Assembly: GCA_020631735.1 (NCBI GenBank)
Contig: CM036179.1
Location: forward strand, 26,403,063-26,467,062
Direction of reading: 5' to 3'
Length of the DNA: 64,000 nt
Source: Saccharum officinarum
Taxonomy: Eukaryota > Streptophyta > Magnoliopsida > Poales > Poaceae
Shown here: positions 22,958 through 33,973 of the stretch, in pieces
Numbering within the stretch: the first letter of the stretch is position 1
How the letters are laid out: the number at the start of each line of letters is the position of its first letter
Notes under the pieces: model-generated
The model's database searches: none
What the model saw: the letters and a program-made list of their open reading frames with translations, nothing else
Told to the model about the DNA's origin: nothing
Made by a program: the position numbers and the translations under genes

Positions 22958-23623
22958 GGAAAAAGTCTATTACCCCTGGGTCTAGTTTACCCCTTAACTA
23001 TAAAACGGTCTAATTTATCCTCTGAACTTTGTAAAACCGGCCAAATCACCCTCTCGAGCGGTTTTGGACGGTGGTTTTGCTACAGTAACGATGATTTTGT
23101 CCTTTTCTTTTTTATTTATTTCGTCTGAATCTTTGAAAAATTATAGTAAATCACAAAAAAATCATAAAATAAAAAATCTAATTTTGTTGGACTCCACATG
23201 AGTACATCTACACAGTGAACATATAATATAGTATGCTTTAGTACAAAGTTTTTGCTGTAAATTCTGATCTATTTTTTCTATAATTAATTTGAATAATTCA
23301 TTCAAACAAAAAAACTTTGTACTTAAAGCATACTATATTATATATTCACTGTGTAGATATACTCATGTGGAGTCCAACAAAATTGGATTTTCTATTTTTA
23401 TGATTTTTTTTGTGATTTACTATGATTTTTCAAAAATTCAGACGAAATAAATAAAAAAGAAAAGGACAAAACCACCGCTGCTGTAGCAAAACCATCGTCC
23501 AAAACCCCTCGAGGGGGTGATTTGGCCGGTTTTGCAAAGTTCAGGGGGTAAATTAGACCGTTTCATAGTTGAGGTAAACTAGACTTGCTTTATAGTTGAG
23601 GGGGTCAAGTAGACTTTTTTTCC
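22958..23623. mobile_element. foldback element: ~300-bp inverted arms around a ~55-bp loop
   Basis: The left arm (22958-23253) and right arm (about 23308-23623) are complementary nearly throughout; for example TTGTTGGACTCCACATGAG is mirrored by CTCATGTGGAGTCCAACAA. Outer ends are GGGAAAAAGTCTA and TAGACTTTTTTTCC. Flanks TTTTGTGCG (22949-22957) and TTTTGTACA (23624-23632) agree at 7 of 9 positions and may be a decayed target duplication, which would suit a Mutator-type foldback MITE. It lies about 90 bp upstream of the spermidine synthase leader. There is no coding sequence. Confidence 0.85.
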
Positions 23624-23632
23624 TTTTGTACA

Positions 23633-25021
23633 GCGGCCCGCGGGGTAAGCGTGGAGGCATCTGGAGGGATAGAGCCGTTGGATCATAATCACCGTTTTTT
23701 CCGTTCAAAAAGGAACTCCCCTCAAGGTCCGCGTGGCGTGTTCTAATCTATATCTATATTTCTAATAATAAAAGGCAAATTTCTCTCCATCAATTTTTTT
23801 CCTGTCATCACTTAACCAACTTTGTGAATATGAAAAACCGTCTATAACCCTTCTCTTTATATAACTAAAAATCCTAATCAAATAGATCTATCTGATTTCA
23901 GGTAAATAGGAATCTTAATCTAAATAGAAAAAATATAATAATATGAACATTTAGGAATCTTATCTAATTAGATCCCTTAACACCGAGTAACCGGAATAGG
24001 AATCTTAATCCAAATACAAAAATATAAAAATAGAAATCTAATAAAGAAGAAAGAGTGGTTATAGAATCTTAATCTAATAGATCCAAATACAAAATATAAA
24101 TATAAAAATAGGAATCTTAATCTAATTAGATTTCAAAGAGTGGAATAGGAATCTATTTCTTAGTTTCGTTTCTTTTTTATTTTTCACTTTTTTTTCTAGT
24201 TTGTCCGTTTTTACTTGTTCTGAGTACGTATTGTTTTATGTTTATTTAGACGTTTTTCACTTGGCTCCAAATATGTTCTGATTTTTTTCGTGGCTATTTT
24301 CTAGAGTATATTCTAATTTTTGTCATGATTGTTTTCTACTTGGCTTTAAGAATGCTCAGATTTTTTTTCTCATGGATGTTTTTAACACTAACTCGACTTT
24401 TCTGATTTTGTTTTCATTATTTTCTCCATCGGGTTTTTACACGTTCTAATAAAATATAATAAGAGCAAAAACAAACAATAAATAAGAGATCACAGCTATT
24501 TAAATATCTGACTCTTTAAGAAACAAAGATTTTAACCACTAAGTTAATTTAATTTTTGACTCGAACTCATGACCCATGCTACAACTAACTAAATATTGGA
24601 TCCCGTTGCAACGCATGACATGTTTACTGGTAAATAAAAAACAAAAACAAACAAAACCAAAAACAAAAAACTGTACAGTAGGAGTGCGTATATGATGAAA
24701 AAATAATTATAATCACTATGTTTTTTTTACCAATACCGTGGTATTATTTCATAAGAAAAACTAAAAGTCAATTGACTATTGCATATTATTATATCTCTGA
24801 TAGTGGATCAAAAGCATGTAATCGATTTTGTAGTTTTGGGTATTAAGTCGATTCGATGTTTATATTTAAGATGATATATACTGTTTTTCCTCCTCTTACG
24901 TGACAGTCATTTTAACGTCCATGATACTGTGCGTCAGGAACGGCTAAAGAACACTTTTTCTCTTAGTCTTTTTGAATAAGCCAATTTAGTTGAATAGATA
25001 ATTTCGTTTTGGATTTAGTCT
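23633..25021. other. AT-rich intergenic sequence with imperfect repeats; no gene
   Basis: Between about 23870 and 24150 the phrase GGAATCTTAATCTAA and variants recurs at least five times at irregular spacing, so this is a degenerate repeat. The rest is poly(T)/poly(A)-rich without coding character. Confidence 0.6.
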
Positions 25022-25026
25022 AAGGT

Positions 25027-27760
25027 TGTCACACCCATTTTAAAGATAAAATAGAATGCATATTCTTATGTGCGCCCAGAGATCAATTCACACATAAGCT
25101 GATAAATTAAAAGAGAGTATCATCACACTTAATTATTACATCACGAATATTATCATAAAGTCTTTACATAAAACCAGCGAAAAAATAAAAGATAACTCTC
25201 GTGGTAGCTTCAACACAGGAATAGTCAACTGGTGGACAACAAGTCTAGTACTCATTGCGATAGTCCTCATCCCAATTCTGATCTTGTGCCCAACCTGGTT
25301 TATGTTGTAGATAGCAAGAGTGAGCACATGTCGTACTCAACAAATATAACATGGGTATATGAGGCCCAACAAAGGTATGACACGGTTTAACTGCATTTAG
25401 CTTTTAGTTTGTCATTGTTGTAGTATATGAGTAGCATCAAGTTTGCAGTAAACCCACCATAAACATATGATCAATGTAGATATGAGTAATAAATAGCAAA
25501 ACACATAATACATTATTATATTCATCTATTCCATGCAGGTCCAAGGCCGTTCGTGTCCGTGAGCACGGCTAGTATACCAGTTTATCAAACTCTGCGCAGA
25601 GGCGTACACTTTCACTGTGAGTCATAGTTTCCAAATGCATGGGTTAATTACTCACAAAACACCAAAAATCATATAAAGCCATTTGAAAGTTCGTCTAACA
25701 AGTTAGGGCCATTAGATTCACTCGGCAAGCAGATATAGGAACCCCTTTTCACATGGCACATTCCTTCCCGGCTATACACATGGGACTAGAAGCTGTCCTA
25801 TACCCGAATCGTCAAGCTATTCTTACGCCAATGAAGGTTACCACTAACAAGTTAGAAAAGTTCTTTAAACAACTAGAGCCATAGCCATATAGCCCTCATA
25901 GCTGTACTATAAGTCCCGGATATTCGTTCACAGATGAGTCCTTATGGAGACAAACTAGAACAACAAATTATCCCCATGCTCTAGCTCCCTTAAACAATAA
26001 TTAAAAGAAATCATATTTTTAGTATTGTTGCATATCTCATTAATCATATTACAAGATCACAGTTTATATTAGCACTAGCAAAGCTACCCAATGCAAATCC
26101 CCGTAGGTGACAAGGTATAGGTCAAAAACTAGAAAATCCTTAATGGCAATCAAGGGAGACACATGCAATATGAATTTATGTGATTAAAGTGAATAGGACA
26201 ACAAGGAGATCCCATGTTATACTTGCCTTGATCAAAGTAGTTCTGCTGGTCTGGTTCTTTAAAGTACTGCTCTTGATCACCGAAGAACTGCTCACCGTCT
26301 GAACTCGACAATAAACCCAACACACACATCCATAGGCAATCATGAACAGAGCAAACAAGATTATAATTAGAACAGTACACCAACAATAATAAAAAAGATA
26401 AAAAAGTCTTTAAAACGAATCTACAACTCGCTGATCACACAGACGCGAAGATCACGAAAAACGGAGCTAAAACGATAAAGTTATGAATTTACTAAGATTT
26501 CCTATAGATAAATAATTACTATAGTTCAAAATCGAAATTAAAAGGTTACAAACCTACTGTACAGTACTACTAACATGTAGAGCTCACAAATACGAACCTA
26601 ACGCAATTTGAATGGGTCAAATCGGAGTTAAAACGGAGATTTTACGACTAAAACAAAGATTAGTGGCAAAACTGTAAATATCAGAAAACATATTTTTGAA
26701 ATACCGAGACCAAATACGCTTTCAAAAGAATAAAACGGATTTGGGTTTTATGTTTTGGACTACGGGTTCTAATATAAAGAAGTGTGGGGTTTCTTCAGCA
26801 AAAATCCATGAACCGGTATCTTCTAATCTGGACGGTCGATCCGAGATCGGATGGCCCACGATCACTGCTGACTGCGACGGCGGGGAAAGACCGCCGGCGG
26901 CGAGCAAACGCGGCGGCGCCATGATCAAAAAATGCCATACCTCGCTTCTGGGCATCATTCAGCAAACGAAAAGCACGGGGAGGAAGAACGAAACATGGCG
27001 AACTCACCTAGGGTGAAATCGGAGGCGAATATAGTCCTAATACGATGCGCGGCTCGGGATGGCGGCGACTAGGGTTCGCGCTCGCGGTGACCGAGCTCTC
27101 GAGCACCACAGCAACTGCAAAAAGGACGAGATGGGTGTGGTTGGGCTCGGCATGCGACTTATATAGCCCGAAGGCGCTCAAAAACAAGGAAAGTCGAGAT
27201 TGGGAGGCGGATACGATTCGGTGGAACAAGGAAGAAAATCGGAGCCGCTGTGGGGAGGAAGAAGGAAACCCTGACACGTGGGGCCACGGTGTTAGCGACG
27301 GAGAGGGAAGGAAAACGCGCGCGCTTGCGGGCCAGGCGGCTTGCTGGGCTAGCGGCGGCTCGGCCCAAAGCGGAAAGCGGAGAAGAAAGGGAAGTGGGCC
27401 GCGCGCGGGAGAGGGCAGGCGGGGCGCGCTGCCGACCGCAAGCTGGGCTAGGCCAGGAAGAGATGCGCTCGGCTGCTGGGCCACAACTGAAATGAGCACA
27501 AAAAAATCCTTTTCTTTTTCCTTTTCCAATTTTCCAAAGCATTTTCCAAAAAGATTTTGAATTCCCTTTTGAATTTAATTCAAACCACTCAATACAAAAA
27601 TTCCAATGCAGCAACATGAGTGCATAAACATGTTCCTACCCTTATATTTGATTTTAAGTTAATAAAAATTATTATTATTCTAAGTTTGTATGCTTCACAA
27701 AAATACATAAAAATCATATTTACCTATTTTTAAATCTTTCCAAAATTTTAGGGTGTTACA
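25027..27760 (-). repeat. gypsy 3' LTR (2734 bp)
   Basis: Same ends and overall sequence as the right LTR (33974-36812) but about 105 bp shorter, with many small indels and substitutions, so the insertion is not recent. A GC-rich block near 26810-27480 contains long but meaningless open frames on both strands. Confidence 0.92.
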
Positions 27761-27774
27761 ATTCTACCCCCTTA
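27761..27774 (-). promoter_or_regulatory. gypsy polypurine tract
   Basis: The minus strand reads TTAAGGGGGTAGAAT directly before the 3' LTR. Confidence 0.75.
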
Positions 27775-27841
27775 AAATACTCTCGTCCTTGAGATTGGAT
27801 CGCTTACTCGAACAACTACGAATATGACTTTCTCAGTTCAT

Positions 27842-30800
27842 CCTCTCTTTCCTAGGTTGCTTTAGCTTCTGAGTAACGATTCCACTGTACCTTGCACATT
27901 CTTATCACTCAACTCCGTGTAACCCTTTCTGCAATTTCTAAAAATTTTATCGGATACTCCTCGTAAGTGAGATCTTCCTTAACAGTAAGCCCTTCTAAGG
28001 GAATCTGCTCCTCGGGCACACGCAAACACTTCTTTAATTGGGACACGTGGAACACATTATGCACACCTGCTAAACTCTCTGGTAATTCCAACTGATAAGC
28101 CACCTCACCACGTCTCTCTATGATCTTGAAAGGTCCAATATACCTTGGTGCCAATTTACCCTTCATGTTGAACCTCTTCACACTCCTCATTGGTAATACT
28201 TTCAAGTAGACATAATCCCCTACTTCAAAAGTCAACTCTCTTCTCCGAGTATCAGCATAACTTTTCTATCGGGACTGAGCTATTTTTAAATTATCTCTAA
28301 TCATTCTCACTTGTTCCTCTGCATTCCGTAGCACATCTGGTCCAAACACTTGAGTTTCTCCTGTCTGATTCCAAAATAATGGAGTTCTACACTTTCGTCC
28401 ATACAGAGCCTCAAAGGGTGCCATCTATAGACTTTTCTGATAACTACTGTTGTAGGAAAACTCTGCATATAGCAAACTCTTATCCTAACTTGTACCATAT
28501 TGCAAGGCATAAACCCTCAACATATCCTCCAATATCTGATTAGTTATTTCAGTCTGCCCATCTGTCTGCGGATAATACGCTGTACTGAAATTCAACTTTG
28601 TCCCCAAGGATTCATGTAGTTTCTACCAATAGTGAGATGTGAATTGGGTACCTCGATCAGACACGATTTTTTAGGGACTCCATGTAAACTTACTATCCTC
28701 TCCATATATAACTCGGCCAACTTAGCACTGCTATATTTGGTCTTGACCGGTAAGAAGTGAGCAACCTTAGTCAAACGGTCAACTATTACCCATATAGAGT
28801 CAAATCCTCTCTCAGTGCGAGGCAAACCAACTATGAAGTCCATACCAATTTCATCCCATTTCCACTCAGGAATTTTCATAGGTTGTAGCAATCCTGCAGG
28901 TCTTTGATGTTCAGCTTTCACTCGTTGACAAGTATCACATACTGCCACATATTCAACTACATCATGTTTTAATCCAACCCACCAATACTTCTCTTTAAGA
29001 TCCAGATACATCTTAGTACTGCCTGGATGGATAGAATAAGCTGACTCATGAGCTTCACGCAGAATTGCTTTTCTCAGCACCGTATCCTCAGGCACACACA
29101 ATCTTTTTCCAAACCATAAAGTTCCATCTCCGTCTGTATGAAATCCTGGTGACTTGCCTTTTGGTATATTCTCTGCTATCTCTCTCAACTTTTCGTCTTT
29201 CATCTGACCCTTGCGTATTTCTTGCTCCAAAGTAGGTTCTAGTACCAACTCTACTGCATTTGTAGTAAATCCCAAGTTCAGATGCCTACATTCAACATAT
29301 AACTCACTTGACATAGGCATCATTTGTACTTCATTGGCATAACTCTTCCTACTAAGAGCATCAGCAACAACATTGGCTTTTCCTGGATGATAATGTGCCT
29401 CTAAATCATAGTCTTTTATCAACTCTAACCATCTACGTTGTCTCAAGTTTAGATCAGATTGAGTGAAAATATACTTTAAACTCTTATGATCGATCGGTGT
29501 ATATATCACTCTTATGACCAATCAAGTAATGTCCCAGATCTTTAATGCGTGAACCACTGCGGCTAACTCCAAGTCATGAGTAGGATAATTTAATTCATGC
29601 TTTCTCAATTGCCTCGATGCATATGTCACCACTCTACCTTCTTGCATAAGAACACAACCAAGACCCAAACGAGATGCATCACCATAGATAGAGAAGCTCT
29701 TACTTAGATCTGGCAATATCAATACAGGTGCAGTGTCAATCGCTTTTTTAGCTCCTCAAAGTTGATCTGACACTTTTCAGACCATACAAACTTAGCATTC
29801 TTCTCCAATAGAGCGGTCATTGGCTTAGCAAGCTTAGAAAACCCGTCTATGAACCTCCAGTAATATCCAGCTAATCCCAAGAAACTGCGGATCTCACTCA
29901 CATTGGTTGGTGGCTTCTAGTTCAACACATCCCTCACTTTGTTAGGATCTACTGAAATTCCTCCATTTCCATATACAACATGGCCAAGAAAAGAAACTTC
30001 CTTCAACCAAAACTCACATTTGCTTCGCTTGGCATATAACTTGTGTTCTCTGAGCTTCTGCAAGACCAACCTCAAATATTCAGCATGTTCTTCCTCAGTC
30101 TTGGAGAATACTAGGATATCATCAATGAATACCACTACAAACTTGTCCAGATATTCCATGAACACTTTATTCATTAGATACATGAAGTATGCTGGAGCAT
30201 TAGTCAAACCAAAGGACATTACTATGTACTCATACAAGCCGTACCGGGTAGTGAATGTTGTCTTTGGTATGTCTGAATTCTGAATCTTTAACTGATGATA
30301 GCCAGAACGAAGATCAATCTTAGAAAAGACACAAGCACCCTCTCAATTGGTCAAACAAATCATCAATCCTAGGTAAAGGATACTTGTTTTTATGGTAACC
30401 TCATTAAGTGATCGGTAATCAACACACATTCTTTGAGTACCATCCTTCTTGTCAACAAAGATCACTAGTGCACCCCAAGGAGAAGAACTAGGGCGAATGA
30501 AACCTTTATTTAGTAACTCCTTAATTTGTTTCTTAAGTTCCTCTAGTTCATCTACCCCCATTCTATATGGGCGTTTAGCTATAGGTGGAGTTCTAGGTAA
30601 TAATTCAATAATAAATTCAATGTCACAGTCAGGTGGCATACCTGGCAATTCATCAGGGAACACATCGGGAACTCATCCACAACATGGTTCTGGTTACTAG
30701 CCTCCTCATCGAGATGATTCACTGTAGCTGTCTGCTGTTTCTGCACTACAACCTCAACCTTGATTCTATCTCCCATTGGTGATGTCAGTTCCACTGCCTT

Positions 30801-32224
30801 TTCCTTACACTGGATCTTTGCCTCCTTGCATGTCATCATCCAATCCATACCCAATATAAGATCAATTCCAGCTATCCTCAACACTATAGGGGTCACTTTA
30901 AACTCTACCCCCCTTAAGATCAGACTAGTAGGGAGGCAACAATACGAAGCTGGTATTATCCACCCCAGGTGAAATGACTATTATTGGTTTTTTCATGGCA
31001 CATAAAGGTATGCTATGTGTTTTAACAAAAGTTGAGAAATGAAAGTATGTGAAGCCCCAGAATCAAAAAGAACAGTGGCGGGAGTGGAATGAACATCAAA
31101 CGTACCGAGCATAACTTCAGGTTCTACTGATGCTGTCTCAGCGGACACATGATTCACCCTCCCTGCGTTAGGTGCAGGCTTCTGGTGGTTATTCTGCTTC
31201 TGCGGAGTCTGCTGATTATGCTTTTTGGGACAATAGTTAGCATAATGGCCAGGTTCACCATAGTTGTAGCATACATTGGGAGTGCCAGGCACACTAGTCT
31301 TCATGGGGGTATTATTAGATGTCCCCTGCCGCGGAGTCTGCTAACCACTCCGCTGCTGATTTAGTTGCCGCTGATGCTGGAACGGGTTGCGTTGAGGATA
31401 CTGGCCTTGATTCATCTTACCAAGCGGTCCCTGAAACCTCTGATGAGGGCCATGCTGTGTATTAGGACGCTGACGTATGTTGCTGCCAGAACCCTGTCCT
31501 TGCATTCTCCTCTTTCTGTCTTGCTCCTTGCGCATATTGTCAAGTACAATAGCGCGATTCACAGGAGTCTGGAAGTTGGGGTAGGTGTTGCCAGATAGCT
31601 GCAATATGAGATCATAGTAAACACATTTGAGGAACAGACGATGTGTTTGTTTGCATCGTCCCTAACCTCATGAGGAGCATAGCAAGATAGTTGCGCAAAC
31701 TTATCATGGTACTCGGCAACAGAAATTGAACCCATTCTGATATTGCGGAACTCCTCTTGCTTCAGCTCGATCACCCCATCTGGTATATGGTGTGCTTTAA
31801 AATCCTAAACAAAGTCATTCCAAGTAAACAGGAGGAGCATTATTAGGGCGTGCAGCCTCCTGATATTTCCCACTAGGTTTGAGCTCTTCCCTATACTGTC
31901 GTCCGATGCATATAGCACCTTTTCCAGATCATTGCATTTGAACTGAGCGATGTTCAGTTGTTTCTCCACCGCTCGCAACCAATCATCCACCTCTAGTGGA
32001 TCAGAAGCATGGGTGAACACCGAGGGTGTCCCTTTAGAAATTCGCCACGCTTATCTCTCACTTGGATAGGTGGCGGTCCTCCTGCAGGGGGGAACATTAT
32101 GCAAATGTTGCATGAACATCTGCATCATTTGGTTCTGGGTGTTCATGAGTTCTTCCATAGTGATAGGAGGGTTAGGAGCTCCATGGCCCCTACCACGGCC
32201 TCTGCCTCTGCCCCTGGCTGCCAT
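27842..32224 (-). pseudogene. gypsy Gag-Pol, interrupted by stops and frameshifts
   Basis: The minus-strand ATG at 32224 starts an Arg/Gly-rich Gag N-terminus (MAARGRGRGRGRG). Gag continues with VDDWLRAVEKQLN (~31970) and YHDKFAQLS (~31700). The zinc knuckle near 31250 reads CYNYGEPGHYANYC, so the second Cys of the CCHC set is Tyr. Protease has LFDSGASHTF (~31060). RT fragments span 30663-29917 with [10 protein letters not shown] as the catalytic motif. RNase H is at 29722-29522 (starting [14 protein letters not shown]) and integrase at 29521-28592 ([23 protein letters not shown]). A C-terminal SH3-like/chromodomain segment at 28235-27842 holds GDYVYLKV, HNVFHVSQLKK and, after a frame change, CKVQWNRYSEA. 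At least six frame breaks separate these blocks. Confidence 0.88.
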
Positions 32225-32866
32225 CTAGATCCAAAGCATAGAAAGCAAATCTCAGTATTATCCAATATGATATATACAAGAGATGAGTAAATCTGAATTT
32301 TCTGGCAAGTCCTAATTTTTATCAGCTCGATAAAACAGACATATGTGAAGATATATATCTCCCAATAAACGTGATCTTTACATGGTTGGAAAGCTTATGA
32401 AATTCTCCAACAACTTTTATTTAGACCCCAAGATCAGATTTCGTTAAGTTAATTAATGAAAAAATAAGCGCAACAGAAACTGTTCTAGATTCCAGACTGT
32501 GCAGAAACTTTAACTTGTGACAGTTATATCTCTTGAACCAGATCAGATAAAAAGTGATTCCAATGGCATTTATAAGATTCTTGTGTCTAGTTCCTCCCAC
32601 AAAAATTTCATAGATTTTCCTTGAACCAATTTCAAGATATAATAGAAACATTGCTGACTGCTCCAGACAGCGGCAAACGCAGAGACAAGACACAACGAAC
32701 CACAACTATTTATTCATGACTATAAAACTTATACTTTTTATAAAGGAAACTTGCAGACATGCCCACAAGTTTCAGCACTCATTACAAAAAGCCAAATCAC
32801 AAAATAAACGTAAGGACAAAGCAACTATCACACCAAAAGTTCAAACCACACGACAGACTCGAAGAC
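32225..32866. other. gypsy internal noncoding spacer
   Basis: AT-rich leader between the extra ORF and gag; no coding signal. Confidence 0.5.
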
Positions 32867-33784
32867 TCAACTGACGTTACTAAGAACGTTCTTATTACAT
32901 AAAGGACTCTTATTTTCTAAGGAGGGGCTCTCATGCTCTAATGTCTCATAAATCTTGGCCATGCCTTGGTTTGCTCTGAGTTCATCAATCGTCGCCTGGC
33001 ACCTCTTGATGGTCTCCCCTGTGCCTTCACCATCTCCTCTAACTGCAGCTTTCCTCTCCATCATATCATAGACAAGGTTCACCATCACCCGAGGAAGTGG
33101 TTCCAACTGCACTGGTCCATCATGGCCCATCCAAGGTCAGGGTGTGCACGAGGAAGTAACGGTGAACATCATGCTTCATGTTATCAAAGCGAAGGTAGCG
33201 GAGGCCCCATACATGCTTCAAAGGCGGCATCTTCAATGCTAGCATCCATGGTAGCTCGGCAACCCACGTGAGAGTACATCCTGTCCAACTGGTATGCCCC
33301 CTTTTCCTCATCCTTAGGAAAAATACTTGCTCTTGCCTTCCAATAGGTGTCCTCCAGTGGGTGCGTATTACTCCCAGCAGACATACTCCACAGCTAAGTG
33401 CCAATCAGCGAAGTAGTGGCGGTGAGCATTCCCACCAGTCGATGTGGTGAGAGACAGTGTCTCTTCTAGCCTTGTGGTAGATCTTCATAGTCCACCCCAT
33501 TGGAGGAGGTGGCACATCCTCAGCAACTTCATCATGTGGTAGTAGAGACGGGGGTTGCCCTCCTCCATTAGCTTCCTCCTCTTCATCATCTTCAATCTCA
33601 ATGATTTCAGGATCTTCTTCAGGCTCGGGTTCTTCCTGGGGTGGTGCTGGCGCTTGGATTGGTGCTTTAAGGGCCTGCTCCTGTCCCTGGGGTGCTTCCT
33701 CTTGTGGCTCTTTAGGTGCAAGCGTGGCACGAGGTGGTAGTGTCCTCCAGTGGTGATGCGGGCAGTCTTGCGGCCACGAACCAT
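32867..33784 (-). pseudogene. extra ORF between PBS and gag of the gypsy element, frameshifted
   Basis: The minus-strand ATG at 33784 (MVRGRKTARITTGG) is followed, after a 1-nt frame change, by a proline/glutamate-rich acidic stretch (PQEEPEPEEDPEIIEIEDDE). Then comes a more structured part (GWTMKIYHKARRDTVSHHID), and after further shifts YFADWHLAVEYVCWE and an 87-codon end (VMVNLVYDMMERKAAVRG...TIDELRANQGMAKIYETLE). It is colinear with the element and precedes gag, so it belongs to the retrotransposon, as additional ORFs do in some plant gypsy lineages. I do not recognise the product. Confidence 0.55.
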
Positions 33785-33958
33785 CTATAGAGTTTTAGAT
33801 GTAGTTAGAATAGAGGCAAAATTTCATAATAGAATGAGACATAAGAAGCATAAAAATTTATCAATATAACAAGAGCAAGATAATAAGCATAAAAAAGTGA
33901 AAAAGAAGATACAAAATTGACCATTTCTAGCTAGACTTGCGTCCTACAGTCAACAAAG

Positions 33959-33970
33959 GCTCTGATACCA
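33959..33970 (-). promoter_or_regulatory. gypsy primer-binding site
   Basis: The minus strand reads TGGTATCAGAGC, 3 nt from the 5' LTR, an exact 12-nt complement of the initiator tRNA-Met 3' end. Confidence 0.92.
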
Positions 33971-33973
33971 ATT

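Noticed and set aside
26795..27617. Open frames of 70-170 codons in the gypsy LTR, also 36089-37169
   Set aside because: The same GC-rich LTR block is open on both strands and breaks differently in the other LTR; not conserved as protein.
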